The notes beneath the pieces were generated by a model. The model made no database searches and was not told the DNA's origin. It worked only from the letters and a program-made list of their open reading frames with translations. From positions 310,001 through 374,000 of the forward strand of contig JABTUQ010000003.1 of assembly GCA_015075225.1 (NCBI GenBank): DNA of 64,000 nucleotides. Reading direction: 5' to 3'. The position numbers were made by a program, and so were the translations under genes. This DNA comes from Burkholderiales bacterium (lineage in GTDB: Bacteria; Pseudomonadota; Gammaproteobacteria; Burkholderiales; Nitrosomonadaceae). Of the stretch, positions 1 to 10,021 are shown piece by piece. The stretch's first letter is position 1; every line of letters begins with the position of its first letter.

Positions 1-1
1 A

Positions 2-130
2 CAACTCGACGATGAGGAAATTTCATTGTTGCCAAGCACTTATTTGTTTGATCCTGAAGGTAAACCAGCTGCACGTAAAATTGGGTTGATTACCCGTGCC
101 GAGATCGAGGCGTTCGTAGGCGCCCGCTAA
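2..130 (+). CDS. C-terminal fragment of a TlpA/thioredoxin-like protein
   Basis: The frame enters from the left edge and stops at TAA 128-130, leaving 42 residues. The visible end (LPSTYLFDPEGKPAARKIG, then LITRAEIEAFVGAR) has the cis-Pro plus FDPEGK strand arrangement seen at the end of TlpA/ResA-type periplasmic thioredoxin-fold proteins. Those proteins handle thiol-disulfide exchange, often for cytochrome c maturation. The CXXC active site and any signal peptide lie outside the window, so activity cannot be judged. It converges on the transglycosylase gene 17 bp downstream. Confidence 0.6.
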   Translation, partial: QLDDEEISLLPSTYLFDPEGKPAARKIGLITRAEIEAFVGAR

Positions 131-147
131 AATGATGTAAACCCTGG

Positions 148-741
148 TTATTCTGGTGCCGCAGCATAAGTCCAGTTGCGGCGCCAGGCACTTAGTATCA
201 AATCGGGATAGGTGGCCTTGCCCAGACTCCCGTTATACCTTCCCAGTGCTCTGAAATAATCCCCTTTTTCCAGATCAAGGTAGTGGCGCAGGATGGTGCA
301 ACCGTAACGCAAGTTAACACGCAGATGAAACAGGTTGTGCTCCTGGTTGCCGATCATTTCCACCCAGAATGGCATGACTTGCATGTATCCGCGTGCGCCG
401 GCTGAAGAGACTGCATATTTCCTGAAATTACTTTCAACTTGAATGATGCTGAGTACCAGCTCAGGATCCAGTCCGGCGCGCGTGGCTTCATAGTGAACGG
501 TAATCAGAAATGCCCTGCGTTCCTCTATATCTGGGATACGTTTTTCCAGTCGTTCCGTCATGCTATCCAGCCAATCTTTTGCTTCAGGCCTGGGGAGTGT
601 AATAAGCATGGGCACTACCCGGTCGCTGATGGCACGATGTAGTACCGTTCGAGTACTGACTGACAAGGGCTCATGGACCTGGGCTCCAGCCATGGCTGCA
701 TCGGAGATCAAGAATAATATTGAATATATCAGTCGCCACAT
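148..741 (-). CDS. Lytic transglycosylase, SLT domain
   Basis: A 197-residue exported protein expected to cleave the MurNAc-GlcNAc bond of peptidoglycan in the periplasm. Residues 1-20 form a hydrophobic signal peptide. The SLT (Slt70/MltC-type) domain covers about 85-175: catalytic Glu103 in [12 protein letters not shown], the GYMQVMPF motif at 118-125, NLRYG at 143-147 and RYNG at 168-171. It is a short, single-domain member without LysM or other binding modules. Its start overlaps the end of proS by 13 bp, so the two are probably cotranscribed. The assignment to the SLT family is firm; the physiological role is not known from sequence. Confidence 0.88.
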   Translation of the reverse strand: MWRLIYSILFLISDAAMAGAQVHEPLSVSTRTVLHRAISDRVVPMLITLPRPEAKDWLDSMTERLEKRIPDIEERRAFLITVHYEATRAGLDPELVLSIIQVESNFRKYAVSSAGARGYMQVMPFWVEMIGNQEHNLFHLRVNLRYGCTILRHYLDLEKGDYFRALGRYNGSLGKATYPDLILSAWRRNWTYAAAPE

Positions 742-2435
742 ATTTTATTGATGATAGAAGCTACCTCCGTGAGTGAGAGCATTTGCGGTGTTTTATCCAG
801 CCGTCCCTGATATTCCACCTTGCCTTCTTTCAGATTCCGTTCGCCGATCACGATACGGTGCGGAATGCCGATGAGCTCCTGATCGGCAAACATCACCCCG
901 GGTCTTTCCTCGCGATCATCCAGCAATACCTCAATACCAGCATTGCGGCAGGCCTGATAAATATTCTCTGTTTCCGTCTGGACCAGCTGGCTTTTATGGT
1001 AGCTGACCGGAATAATCGATAATTGGAACGGTGCGATTGATCGGGGAAATATGATGCCTCGTTCGTCATAGTTTTGCTCAATAGCGGCCGCGACAATACG
1101 TGAAACACCAATGCCATAACAGCCCATTTCCAGAATTCTGGTTTGCCCGGATTCATCCAGGTAAGTAGCTTTCATTTTTTCCGAATACTTGGTACGCAAT
1201 TGAAAAACATGGCCCACCTCAATACCCCGGCAAATTTCCAGTATTCCCTTGCCGTCGGGTGAAGGATCGCCTGTCACCACATTGCGGATGTCAAACACTT
1301 GTTGTGGCAAGGGCAGATCCCGTTCGAAATTGACATGATGCAGGTGAAAATCTTCTTCGTTGGCTCCGCAAGCGAAGTTGCTCATTTCTAGGACGGCACG
1401 ATCAGCAATAATCATGGCTTTTGTGCCAACCGGCCCGAGATACCCTGGCGGGCAGCCCATTTCGGAAATAATCCTGCTTTCTTCGGCAAATTCGAAATCA
1501 CTCAAAAACGGAATTTTTCTGACCTTGGTTTCATTAAGCTGGTGGTCGCCACGCAGTAGTAGCAGATAAAATTTGTCTCCTGCCGTAACAGCGAGCGTTT
1601 TGAGGGTTTGTTCAATGGGAATATGCAAGAAGTCAGCAACATCCTGGCAGGATTTGCGTTCGGGCGTGGCGATCTTTTCCATGACCTCCACTGAGATCTT
1701 GCGCGGGATGCCATGCGGCACAGCCTCGGCGAGTTCAATATTGGCGGCATAATCGGAATCAGGACAGAAAGCGATGGCATCTTCACCGGAATCAGCCAGA
1801 ACATGAAATTCATGTGAACCGCTTCCTCCGATTGCTCCGGTATCAGCAGCCACAGCCCGGAATTTCAGGCCAATCCGGGTAAAAATCCTGCCGTAGGTTT
1901 CCTGCATGAGGCGATAGGTCTGTTCCAGGCTCTCCACATCAGCATGAAAGGAATAAGCATCTTTCATGATAAATTCGCGTGCACGCATAACACCAAAACG
2001 GGGACGGATTTCATCGCGAAATTTAGTTTGAATCTGATAAAAATTTAAGGGTAACTGCCGATAACTTTTGATTTCCCGGCGTGCGATATCAACAATTACT
2101 TCCTCGTGCGTCGGGCCAAAACAGAAGTCATGCTTGTGTCGATCCTGAATTTTCAGCATTTGCGGTCCGAATACATCCCAGCGACCTGTTTCCTGCCAGA
2201 GCTCGGCTGGATGAACGGCGGGCATCAATAGTTCCAGTGCTCCACTGTTGTTCATTTCCTCGCGGATGATGTGCTCAATCTTGTGTAAAATTCGCAGACC
2301 CAGTGGTAGCCAGCTATACAGTCCGCTACCAAGGCGTTTGATCAGCCCGGCGCGTAACATCAACTGGTGACTGATCAGCTCGGCTTCAGCAGGGGCTTCT
2401 TTAAGGGTTGAAAGGAAGAATTGAGAAACGCGCAT
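729..2435 (-). CDS. proS: Prolyl-tRNA synthetase
   Basis: A 568-residue class II aminoacyl-tRNA synthetase that charges tRNA-Pro. Length and layout fit the bacterial-type ProRS: N-terminal catalytic block (motif 1 around GLYSWLPLG, motif 2 around [27 protein letters not shown]), a long INS editing domain in the middle (about 225-400), motif 3 in the GCYGIGVSR stretch, and a C-terminal anticodon-binding domain (PFQLSIIPV to the end). The start [10 protein letters not shown] matches the family N-terminus. The gene is divergent from rppH, with about 225 bp between them that should hold both promoters. The transglycosylase gene follows and overlaps it. Confidence 0.97.
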   Translation of the reverse strand: MRVSQFFLSTLKEAPAEAELISHQLMLRAGLIKRLGSGLYSWLPLGLRILHKIEHIIREEMNNSGALELLMPAVHPAELWQETGRWDVFGPQMLKIQDRHKHDFCFGPTHEEVIVDIARREIKSYRQLPLNFYQIQTKFRDEIRPRFGVMRAREFIMKDAYSFHADVESLEQTYRLMQETYGRIFTRIGLKFRAVAADTGAIGGSGSHEFHVLADSGEDAIAFCPDSDYAANIELAEAVPHGIPRKISVEVMEKIATPERKSCQDVADFLHIPIEQTLKTLAVTAGDKFYLLLLRGDHQLNETKVRKIPFLSDFEFAEESRIISEMGCPPGYLGPVGTKAMIIADRAVLEMSNFACGANEEDFHLHHVNFERDLPLPQQVFDIRNVVTGDPSPDGKGILEICRGIEVGHVFQLRTKYSEKMKATYLDESGQTRILEMGCYGIGVSRIVAAAIEQNYDERGIIFPRSIAPFQLSIIPVSYHKSQLVQTETENIYQACRNAGIEVLLDDREERPGVMFADQELIGIPHRIVIGERNLKEGKVEYQGRLDKTPQMLSLTEVASIINKICGD

Positions 2436-2660
2436 GATGAGATTCCATTATCATAGTAGGTGATTAAACAATTTTACCTTGAAATTGTCCTGTTCCGGCG
2501 CGCATCAGCGGGAATTGGCGCTATGTCTGGAAGTCAAAGAAGTGTGCGTTGCCATAGCAGCGGATATGTGATGTCGCCGATAGACGCCATAAAACATTGC
2601 CTGAAATGTAAAAAATATCGGTAATTCAATGAAAATAAAGATAAATTGACGGGTAATCGT

Positions 2661-3224
2661 ATGATCGACCGTAATGGATATAGAGCAAATGTCGGGATTG
2701 TTCTCCTGAATGCAAACAACCAGGTTTTCTGGGGCAAGCGTGCCCGGCAGGATTCGTGGCAATTTCCCCAGGGTGGGATAAAGTCGGGAGAAACGCCCAC
2801 GCAGGCAATGTACCGGGAGCTCATGGAAGAAACCGGTTTGCAGCCTGTTCACGTGGAAATTCTGGGACGCACCCGGGAATGGTTGCGTTACGATGTGCCT
2901 GCGTGCTGGACGCGCCGCGACTGGCGCAAAAATTACCGGGGGCAAAAGCAGATCTGGTTTTTGTTGCGCATGCTGGGCAGGGATAGTGATGTATCGCTCA
3001 AAACTTGTGCGCACCCCGAATTTGATGCCTGGTGCTGGAATCAGTATTGGGTTGAGCTGGATTCAGTGGTCGAATTCAAGCGGCAGGTGTATCGTCAGGC
3101 GTTGACAGAGCTTTCGCGGTTGCTTGATTATGAAACCGGCCTGGGCAGCGATCAGGCTTACCGGGAGCCTCTGGAAACAATTGTCGAGCCAAGAGAAAAA
3201 TCTCGCGAGAGTGGACAAGGCTGA
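2661..3224 (+). CDS. rppH: RNA pyrophosphohydrolase RppH (Nudix)
   Basis: Converts 5'-triphosphate RNA ends to monophosphate, which opens transcripts to RNase E decay. The 187-residue protein starts [17 protein letters not shown], the conserved RppH N-terminus. For that reason the ATG at 2661 is preferred over a TTG at 2646. The Nudix box is complete: [20 protein letters not shown] with GX5EX7REXXEEXG spacing, near residues 38-60. WQFPQGG just before it is typical of RppH. The tail after about residue 160 is variable. An inverted repeat follows at 3280-3311. Confidence 0.95.
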   Translation: MIDRNGYRANVGIVLLNANNQVFWGKRARQDSWQFPQGGIKSGETPTQAMYRELMEETGLQPVHVEILGRTREWLRYDVPACWTRRDWRKNYRGQKQIWFLLRMLGRDSDVSLKTCAHPEFDAWCWNQYWVELDSVVEFKRQVYRQALTELSRLLDYETGLGSDQAYREPLETIVEPREKSRESGQG

Positions 3225-3279
3225 TTCCAGATCCAGCTTAAGTGCAGTATTGTTTTGCTTTCGAATACCATAACCGGAC

Positions 3280-3311
3280 TTTCTGTCTGAAATTCATTTG
3301 CCAGACAGAAA
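3280..3311. repeat. 10-bp perfect inverted repeat between rppH and ccp
   Basis: TTTCTGTCTG at 3280-3289 is matched by CAGACAGAAA at 3302-3311 with a 12-base loop. It may act as an intrinsic terminator of rppH, but no clear T-run follows on the + strand. It could instead be an operator 65 bp ahead of the peroxidase gene. Only the symmetry is seen directly. Confidence 0.45.
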
Positions 3312-3376
3312 AATTCAAGGCGTAGGCGGCTGCGCCTGGTCAGCCGCTACAATTTTCAAATTACAAGGAGAATGTA

Positions 3377-4381
3377 ATGATCAAGCGTACGTTGACTGTT
3401 TCGCTGCTGTCATTAAGTCTGGGGGCGATGTTTGCATCTGCCGGCGTAATGGCTGCCAACGAGCCGATACAGCCTATCAAAGCGGTAACTCCGGAAAATG
3501 CTGAGGTGGCTGAATTGGGAAAAATGCTGTTTTTTGATCCCAGACTGTCCAAATCCGGATTTATTTCATGTAATTCCTGTCATAACCTGAGCATGGGAGG
3601 GACTGACAATATCAAGACTTCAATCGGGCATAAATGGCAGCAAGGTCCGATCAATGCACCTACTGTCCTGAACTCCGGGATGAATCTGGCACAATTCTGG
3701 GATGGCAGGGCACAGGATCTGAAAGCACAGGCAGCAGGCCCGATTGCCAATCCGAAGGAAATGGCCTTTACCCATGAAATGGCAGAAAAAGTGGTGGCCT
3801 CCATTCCCCAGTATCGCGAACGATTCAAAACAGCCTTTGGTTCTGATGGAGTAACCATTGATCGCATCACAACCGCGATTGCCCAGTTTGAGGAAACACT
3901 GGTTACACCAGGATCAAAATTCGATCAGTGGCTGGAAGGCGATAAAAATGCGCTGAACCAGGATGAGCTGGAAGGTTATAAGCTGTTCAAGAGTAGCGGT
4001 TGCGTGCAATGCCATAACGGCCCGGCCGTGGGTGGCAGTTCATACCAGAAATTTGGAGTTTACAAACCCTACGAAACCAAAAACCCGGCTAACGGCCGGG
4101 AGGGTGTAACCGGCAATGCAGCCGACCGTAACGTATTCAAAGTGCCAATCTTGAGAAATATCGAGCTGACCTATCCCTATTTTCATGATGGAGAAGCGGC
4201 AACACTTGAACAGGCTGTGGATACCATGGGAAAGATCCAGTTGAATCGTGAATTCAACAAAGATGAAATTTCCAAGATAGTCGCTTTCCTGAAAACACTC
4301 ACCGGCAATCAGCCTGATATCAAATTGCCGATTCTGCCTCCTTCCAACAACAATACCCCGCATCCTCAGCCATTCGAGTGA
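3377..4381 (+). CDS. Dihaem cytochrome c peroxidase, periplasmic
   Basis: Reduces hydrogen peroxide to water in the periplasm with electrons from c-type cytochromes. The 334-residue precursor has a signal peptide ending near VMAAN (about 26). It carries two CXXCH haem sites: Cys65-Cys68-His69 (CNSCH) and Cys209-Cys212-His213 (CVQCH). The MauG/CcpA fold is recognisable (LGKMLFFDPRLS, YFHDGEAATLEQAVDTMG). A strong AAGGAG stands 8 bases before the ATG. Nitrosomonas is known for a constitutively active enzyme of this family; whether this one needs prior reduction cannot be read here. A hairpin terminator follows at once. Confidence 0.93.
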   Translation: MIKRTLTVSLLSLSLGAMFASAGVMAANEPIQPIKAVTPENAEVAELGKMLFFDPRLSKSGFISCNSCHNLSMGGTDNIKTSIGHKWQQGPINAPTVLNSGMNLAQFWDGRAQDLKAQAAGPIANPKEMAFTHEMAEKVVASIPQYRERFKTAFGSDGVTIDRITTAIAQFEETLVTPGSKFDQWLEGDKNALNQDELEGYKLFKSSGCVQCHNGPAVGGSSYQKFGVYKPYETKNPANGREGVTGNAADRNVFKVPILRNIELTYPYFHDGEAATLEQAVDTMGKIQLNREFNKDEISKIVAFLKTLTGNQPDIKLPILPPSNNNTPHPQPFE

Positions 4382-4388
4382 TATGTAG

Positions 4389-4419
4389 ACAAAAATCCTG
4401 TGCATAACAGGGTTTTTGT
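4389..4419 (+). terminator. Intrinsic terminator after the peroxidase gene
   Basis: ACAAAAATCCTGT (4389-4401), loop GCATA, then ACAGGGTTTTTGT (4407-4419). The 13-bp stem has one T-G wobble, and T-rich sequence forms the 3' arm. It lies 8 bp after the stop codon of the peroxidase gene. The A-rich 5' arm would let it work in both directions. Confidence 0.75.
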
Positions 4420-4689
4420 GTTGCCCGGTTGCTTCTTTTTTTACCAAAGAACAGCCGGGTGATTCCAATCTGGTTTTTAAACCTGGAGCCCATCTCTTTC
4501 CGTTATTGCCAGCACATGGCGAGATCAGGGTAATTCCTCTTTTCCCAGTATCGAGTTGCAGGGAGCTTGATGAGAAAAACAGCTATCAGTGTGCCTGGGT
4601 TAGCCACGGGATTCAGTAGATTTATGCCTGGTGATCTTTAATTTGGGGCGAAATACGAGATGATTACAAAGGAGTGAAAAAGCGAATCA

Positions 4690-5982
4690 ATGGGCACCTT
4701 TAGTATCCTTAACCAATCCGCTTCTGGAAAGAATCTCCAGCGTTTGTTTTTGCTCAGGATTATTGCGATTGCATCCCAGATCATCATTTTCTGGACTGTT
4801 TACAGCGTAATCGAGCTTGAACTGCCCTGGATGCCGATCATTCTGACGATATCTCTGCTTGCTGTTCTAAATTTTTTTACCTGGATTCGTTTGCGCTATG
4901 CTTGGCTGGTCACCAACCCCGAATTCTTTGTTCAATTATTGATTGATGTTGCCAGCTTGACTGCCTTGCTGTATTTCAGTGGTGGTTCGACCAATCCTTT
5001 TATCTCGCTTTATCTGCTCCCGCTCACTATCGCAGCCACCGTTTTGCCCTGGCATTACACATGGACTATGGCGGTGATCACCATTTCTTGCTACACCTTT
5101 TTGCTGTTCCAGTTTGTTCCGCTTCCGCATGATCATCTCGACGATCACAGTCGCCACATGTTCGAATTTAATCTGCATGTCTCGGGAATGTGGTTGACAT
5201 TTGTCTTGAGCACGCTACTTATCACTTTTTTTGTCGTCAAAATGAATGCTTCAATTCGTGATCGTGACAAGGAATTATCCCGGTCACGCGAGCAGGCGCT
5301 GCAGAATGAACAAATTATTGCTTTGGGGACGCTTGCAGCCGGTGCAGCACATGAACTGGGTACGCCGTTATCGACCATGGCGATTATTACTGGTGAGCTG
5401 CAGCAGGAATCACTAGAGAATGTTGAATTTCAACGCAGTATCCGGATTTTGCGCGACCAGATTGCTCTGTGCAAACAGACACTGACTCATTTACTGGCCG
5501 ATGCCGGACAAGCAAGAGTGGAGGAGGGGAATGGTCAGCCGGTTGATGTTTTTCTGCAGCAGGTGATCGACAAATGGCAATTGGTGCGCCCATCCATCCG
5601 GTTTACTAGCCGATATGACGGGATGCAGCCCGCTCCAGTTATTATGAATACGCGATTGCTGAGTCAGTCCATTCTGAATTTGTTGAACAATGCGGCCGAT
5701 GCTTCCATCCGGCAAGTGGACATTACCTGCCGTTGGGATGAAAAACAGTTGCATCTTGAAATTCTTGATGATGGGCCAGGGCTTGATGCAGAAGCTGCCG
5801 AGCATGCCGGAGAGCCATTTTTTACCAGCAAAGGACCGGGACAGGGGTTTGGTATCGGATTGTTTCTTGCCAACACCAATATCGAGCGTTTCGGTGGTAG
5901 TGTGCGTTTATTCAATCGGCCGGAAGGCGGGGCATGCACGCATGTCATCCTGCCGGTTTTACAGGGAACAGCCAGTATATAA
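4690..5982 (+). CDS. regB: Redox-sensing histidine kinase RegB/PrrB family
   Basis: Membrane sensor kinase that phosphorylates RegA in response to redox state. The 430-residue protein has about six N-terminal membrane segments (to about 190), then HisKA and HATPase domains. Family hallmarks are visible: the quinone-binding motif GGSTNPF at residues 98-104, the phospho-acceptor His221 in AHELGTPLS, and a cysteine at 261 (RDQIALCKQ) placed like the redox-active Cys of Rhodobacter RegB. ATP-lid motifs DDGPGLD and GFGIGLFLA are present. The ATG at 4690 is the first start after an in-frame TGA. AAGGAG is 15 bases upstream, which is rather far. regA follows after 13 bp. Confidence 0.92.
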   Translation: MGTFSILNQSASGKNLQRLFLLRIIAIASQIIIFWTVYSVIELELPWMPIILTISLLAVLNFFTWIRLRYAWLVTNPEFFVQLLIDVASLTALLYFSGGSTNPFISLYLLPLTIAATVLPWHYTWTMAVITISCYTFLLFQFVPLPHDHLDDHSRHMFEFNLHVSGMWLTFVLSTLLITFFVVKMNASIRDRDKELSRSREQALQNEQIIALGTLAAGAAHELGTPLSTMAIITGELQQESLENVEFQRSIRILRDQIALCKQTLTHLLADAGQARVEEGNGQPVDVFLQQVIDKWQLVRPSIRFTSRYDGMQPAPVIMNTRLLSQSILNLLNNAADASIRQVDITCRWDEKQLHLEILDDGPGLDAEAAEHAGEPFFTSKGPGQGFGIGLFLANTNIERFGGSVRLFNRPEGGACTHVILPVLQGTASI

Positions 5983-5995
5983 AAGGAGAATGCCC

Positions 5996-6541
5996 GTGAA
6001 TGATTCCATTGATCGCCCCAGTTTGTTGATTGTCGATGATGATGAAGTTTTCTGTGATGTGCTGGCCAGAGCAATGGAAAAACGTGGATTTGATACTACC
6101 CGCACGCACAATATCAAAACTGCCATTGAACAGGCGGAGTTACTGATGCCGGAATACGCCATCATTGATCTTAAATTGGGGAGCGAATCGGGTTTGCTAC
6201 TGGTCGAGAAAATCAGGGAGCTGGATCCTGGAACCCGTATTATCGTGTTGACTGGCTATGCCAGCATTGCAACTGCAGTGGAAGCCATCAAGCTGGGAGC
6301 CACGCATTACCTGGCAAAACCAGTGGATGCAGACGACATCATGGCTGCGTTCGAGCGTACAGCCGGCGATACCGAGGCGCCGATCAGTGCGCATCCGCTT
6401 TCAGTCGAGCGATTGGAGTGGGAATATATTCACCGTATTCTGATGGAGAATGACAACAATATTTCGGTGACGGCCAAGGCTCTGAATATGCACCGAAGAA
6501 CATTGCAGCGGAAATTATCCAAGAAACCGGTACAGCTTTAG
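5996..6541 (+). CDS. regA: Response regulator RegA/PrrA/ActR family
   Basis: Transcription factor partner of RegB, known in other proteobacteria to control respiratory and electron-transport genes. The 181-residue protein has a receiver domain (acidic pair DDDE near residue 16, phospho-Asp58 in AIIDLKL, Lys in LAKPVDADD) and a short Fis-type helix-turn-helix at the C-terminus (NNISVTAKALNMHRRTLQRK) that matches RegA. The start is taken as GTG 5996 because AGGAG at 5984-5988 is spaced 7 bases from it. The in-frame ATG at 5990 almost touches the ribosome site. It probably forms an operon with regB. Confidence 0.93.
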   Translation: MNDSIDRPSLLIVDDDEVFCDVLARAMEKRGFDTTRTHNIKTAIEQAELLMPEYAIIDLKLGSESGLLLVEKIRELDPGTRIIVLTGYASIATAVEAIKLGATHYLAKPVDADDIMAAFERTAGDTEAPISAHPLSVERLEWEYIHRILMENDNNISVTAKALNMHRRTLQRKLSKKPVQL

Positions 6542-6877
6542 GGAATCTCCGATCAAGTCCTTTATAGCTGCATTGCAAAAAAATCATGGTGAATCATAAA
6601 AAGCACAATGAAAGTCGTAGTATTCTTCGGTGCCGAGGAGTACAACATAACGAGTGCATGATTTTTTCGCAAAATACAATGCGCGGCCATGTGGAACTTG
6701 ATCAGCGATTCTTTAACTGTTTCTGCGAGGGTGATGATCCACTGGGTTCCGTTTCAAGCAGCCAGCCCCCTCGGAGTGGCGTCCGGTGGGCGGCTGTTAT
6801 ATGCTGTTTTAAGAAGATTTAATCAATGGTTTGTGATTATTTGCTAACCAAATAACCCTGATTGACAGGGGATTGTA
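6542..6877. other. Intergenic region between regA and dksA
   Basis: About 336 bp between two convergent genes. No convincing protein or RNA gene was found. Short open frames here lack ribosome sites and family features. A 5-bp CCCTG/CAGGG hairpin near 6856-6870 could end dksA transcription, but it is weak. Confidence 0.4.
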
Positions 6878-7306
6878 TTATTTGGCGATCTGTCTTTCTC
6901 GGATTTCATCCAGGGTTTTGCAGTCGATACAAAGCGAGGCGGTCGGCCTTGCTTCCAGCCGCTTCAGACCAATTTCCACACCACATTTTTCACAATAGCC
7001 ATATTCACCCGAGTCAATTTTGGTGAATATTTCATCGATCTTCTTGATCAGCTTGCGTTCGCGGTCACGGCTGCGCAGTTCCAGTGCCATATCGGATTCC
7101 TGTGTGGCCCGATCAGCCGGGTCAGCAAAAATAGTGGATTCTTCCTGCATGACATGCACGGCACGGTCAATTTCCTGACCGAGCTCAGCTCGCTGGTTCT
7201 CCAGAATTTTCCGAAAATGCGCCAATTGATCCGGGTTCATGTATTCCTCGCCTGGCTTGGGTTCATAAGGGGGAATGGTGTGAAGTGTTTCTGCTTGTTT
7301 TCCCAT
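6878..7306 (-). CDS. dksA: RNA polymerase-binding factor DksA
   Basis: Binds the secondary channel of RNA polymerase and works with ppGpp in the stringent response. The 142-residue form has the coiled-coil (QLAHFRKILENQRAELGQE onward) with the DPADRATQE tip region carrying the key Asp residues. The C4 zinc finger CEKCG...CIDC is near the C-terminus. Two ATGs are possible. The one at 7306 sits 10 bases after AAGGAG, whereas the one at 7315 (adding MSR) almost touches it, so 7306 is preferred. The 5' leader holds a nested hairpin (7362-7398). Confidence 0.95.
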   Translation of the reverse strand: MGKQAETLHTIPPYEPKPGEEYMNPDQLAHFRKILENQRAELGQEIDRAVHVMQEESTIFADPADRATQESDMALELRSRDRERKLIKKIDEIFTKIDSGEYGYCEKCGVEIGLKRLEARPTASLCIDCKTLDEIRERQIAK

Positions 7307-7637
7307 TCGTGACATGCTCCTTGTTGTAGTACATACGGTTTTAGGGTTGAGGAAAATTAAACTTGCCATCAATACCAGAAAGTATCATCAATGGCAAGCA
7401 AACAGCTGTAATACCAGAGGAAATTACGATGAAGAAATTTTTAACATCCTGATGCAATGGATTGTTTCTATGGAAGCTTTTGTATCCGGCGTTGGGTCGG
7501 CATCATGCGTGGTACGAATGGTTGATGATATTGGCATCGGCAAAAAATGGCGGTTTCCGGGCAGGCAGTCAGAAAAGGACTGTGCCGGGGTGATGCCCGG
7601 TAACCGTGGAAGAAGAGAGAGGGGCTGTATTGCCGGA
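7307..7637. other. dksA leader and metE 3' region with nested hairpin
   Basis: 331 bp between dksA (leftward) and the 3' end of metE (also leftward). A nested inverted repeat lies at 7362-7398: outer arms CTTGCCAT/ATGGCAAG and inner arms ATAC/GTAT. It would be in the dksA leader or promoter. A small CCGGG/CCCGG hairpin near 7587-7604 could help end metE transcription. No gene was recognised. Confidence 0.4.
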
Positions 7638-9914
7638 TCAGGTTTGCAGCGTGCTGCGCAGGGTTTTGGCGCAGCTCACCATTTTCTGCAGAGCTGTTCG
7701 TGTTTCCGGCCAGCTGCGTGTTTTTAGACCGCAATCAGGATTGACCCACAGTAAGCTGGGATCAATATGGCGGGATGCCTTTTTTAACAGCTCCAGCATT
7801 TCCGATGTATCCGGCACGCGAGGAGAATGGATGTCGTACACGCCGGGGCCGATTTCATTGGGATAGGAGAATTTTACAAAAGCATCCAGCAGCTCCATGC
7901 GGGAGCGCGAGGTTTCGATGGTGATGACGTCAGCATCCAGCTCGGCAATGGCAGGGAGAATGTCATGAAACTCGGAATAGCACATGTGGGTATGAATCTG
8001 GGTTTCGTCATTTGCTCCTGAGCTGGCTACACGGAAAGCCTTGACTGCCCAGTCCAGGTAAGGTTGCCAATCCTGCTTCCGTAGTGGGAGTCCTTCACGG
8101 AAGGCCGGTTCGTCGATCTGGATCATGCCAATCCCGGCATTTTCCAGATCTGTGACTTCGTCGCGGATCGCCAGCGCCAATTGAAGAGCGGTGGTTGATC
8201 TTGGTTGATCATCACGCACAAATGACCAGAAGAGCATGGTGACAGGCCCGGTCAGCATGCCTTTGACCGGTTTGCCAGTCTGGCTTTGTGCGTATTTAAT
8301 CCATTCAACAGTCATGGCTTCCGGGCGATAGACATCGCCATACAGGATGGGCGGCTTGACGCAGCGAGAGCCATAACTCTGCACCCAGCCATTTTCCGTG
8401 AAGGCATAGCCCCATAGCTGCTCACCAAAATATTCCACCATATCATTGCGCTCGGGTTCGCCATGAACCAGAACATCCAGTCCGATCTCTTCCTGCTTGT
8501 GAATAATCTCGCGAATTTCCTCGCGCATGGCGGATAGATACTCAAGGTGGCTGAGTTCGTTTCTTTTGAACCCGGCGCGCGCCTGGCGGATAGCAGCAGT
8601 TTGCGGAAAAGAGCCGATCGTGGTGGTAGGCAGTAATGGCAGATTGAAGCACTGTTTTTGTAAAAGCTTGCGTTTCGCAAAAGGGTGGGCGCGCTGGCTG
8701 TCGCGTTCAGTCAGCTTGTCGAGTCTGTGATGTACTACTGGGTTATGGATGCGGCAGGATGTTTGTCTTGATTGCCTTGCTTGATCGGAAACGGCCAGTT
8801 CTTCCCGGACAGATTCCTTGCCCTGGCTGAGACCGCGTCCGAGTGTGGCGATTTCTTCCAGCTTTTGAGCGGAAAAAGCCAGCCAGTTCCTAATTTCCGG
8901 TTCCAGTTTCGTTTCCAGTGCGAGATCGACCGGGCAGTGCAGCAAGGAGCAACCTGGAGCAACCCATAGTTCACCAGCAAACCGGGAGGAAACATGCGAC
9001 AGAGTCTCCAGCTTTTGTGACAGATCGGCACGCCAGATATTGCGCCCATCGATGCAACCCAGCGACAAGGTTTTTGCGGATAAATCTGCGGTGAGGAATG
9101 TTTCAAGCTGTTCCGGGGCGCTGATCAGATCAATATGCAAACCATCCACTGGCAGATTCTTGAGCAGGGCAAGGTGGTGCGCCACTGTGCCAAAGTAGGT
9201 GGTGAGCAGCAGACGGCAGCCGTTGCCCGGCAGCGTGCGATAGGCTTCTGCAAAACCATCCAGCCAAGGTTGTTCAAGATCGAGTGCGAGGATGGGTTCG
9301 TCGATTTGCACCCATTCCACGCCAAGCGCGGCAATTTTCTGCAGGATTTCACGGTAAACCGGCAGCAGGCGGGGGAGCAGATTCAGCCGGTGGAATCCGG
9401 GTGTGATTTCCTTGCCAAGATAAAGATAGGTCAGTGGGCCGATCAGGACAGCTTTTGCATTGACACCCAGTGCTTTGGCTTCTTCAATTTCACGGAACAG
9501 CCGGTCGGATGCCAGATGAAACCGGGTGGTGTCATCAAATTCCGGAACGATGTAGTGATAATTGGTGTTGAACCACTTGGTCATTTCCATGGCAGGCTGA
9601 TCGGCAGTGCCGCGTGCCATAGCAAAGTAAAGATCCAGCGAAACGTCATCACCGACGCTTCCAAAGCGTTGTGGAATCGCACCGAGCAATGCGGTCATGT
9701 CGAGTATGTGGTCATACAAGGCAAAATCACCCACCGGGATCAGGCCGATTCCCGCTTTTTGCTGCTGCAGCCAGTTATCGGTGCGAATTTTCTGTGCTGT
9801 GACCAGCAATTGATTGTCGTCAATTTGTCCTTTCCAGTAAGTTTCCAGCGCTTTTTTTAATTCACGCTGGGCGCCGATTCTCGGGAAACCGAGGTTATGT
9901 GTCACTGTGTTCAT
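7638..9914 (-). CDS. metE: Cobalamin-independent methionine synthase
   Basis: Transfers the methyl group of 5-methyltetrahydropteroyl-triglutamate to homocysteine. The 758-residue length is normal for MetE. Both halves are present: an N-terminal barrel starting [17 protein letters not shown] and a catalytic C-terminal barrel starting [10 protein letters not shown]. Zinc ligands fit [10 protein letters not shown] (His and Cys) and NPDCGLKTR (Cys) near the end. It is divergent from metR, and two MetR-type boxes lie between them. The leader is only about 100 bp, too short for a cobalamin riboswitch. Confidence 0.97.
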   Translation of the reverse strand: MNTVTHNLGFPRIGAQRELKKALETYWKGQIDDNQLLVTAQKIRTDNWLQQQKAGIGLIPVGDFALYDHILDMTALLGAIPQRFGSVGDDVSLDLYFAMARGTADQPAMEMTKWFNTNYHYIVPEFDDTTRFHLASDRLFREIEEAKALGVNAKAVLIGPLTYLYLGKEITPGFHRLNLLPRLLPVYREILQKIAALGVEWVQIDEPILALDLEQPWLDGFAEAYRTLPGNGCRLLLTTYFGTVAHHLALLKNLPVDGLHIDLISAPEQLETFLTADLSAKTLSLGCIDGRNIWRADLSQKLETLSHVSSRFAGELWVAPGCSLLHCPVDLALETKLEPEIRNWLAFSAQKLEEIATLGRGLSQGKESVREELAVSDQARQSRQTSCRIHNPVVHHRLDKLTERDSQRAHPFAKRKLLQKQCFNLPLLPTTTIGSFPQTAAIRQARAGFKRNELSHLEYLSAMREEIREIIHKQEEIGLDVLVHGEPERNDMVEYFGEQLWGYAFTENGWVQSYGSRCVKPPILYGDVYRPEAMTVEWIKYAQSQTGKPVKGMLTGPVTMLFWSFVRDDQPRSTTALQLALAIRDEVTDLENAGIGMIQIDEPAFREGLPLRKQDWQPYLDWAVKAFRVASSGANDETQIHTHMCYSEFHDILPAIAELDADVITIETSRSRMELLDAFVKFSYPNEIGPGVYDIHSPRVPDTSEMLELLKKASRHIDPSLLWVNPDCGLKTRSWPETRTALQKMVSCAKTLRSTLQT

Positions 9915-9983
9915 TGTTTTTCTCTGCTTTTCTGTTTGATCGGAAAAGTTGGCATTCTGTGGAATGCTTTATAATGAATCAAA

Positions 9984-10018
9984 TGAAATTTTTGATATAA
10001 AAACGTGAATAATTTTCA
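9984..10018. promoter_or_regulatory. Two MetR-type boxes in the metE-metR divergent region
   Basis: TGAATAATTTTCA at 10006-10018 fits the known MetR consensus TGAA-N5-TTCA exactly. TGAAATTTTTGA at 9984-9995 matches one half and part of the other. They lie between divergent metE and metR, where MetR normally activates metE and represses itself. Confidence 0.7.
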
Positions 10019-10021
10019 TAT

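Noticed and set aside
6586..6822. Small + strand open frame between regA and dksA
   Set aside because: No ribosome site, no known domain, odd composition.
9135..9860. 241-codon + strand frame inside metE
   Set aside because: Fully antisense to conserved metE sequence with no domain of its own.
9915..10021. Cobalamin riboswitch ahead of metE
   Set aside because: Only about 100 bp are available and no B12-box sequence is visible; MetR-type boxes explain the region better.
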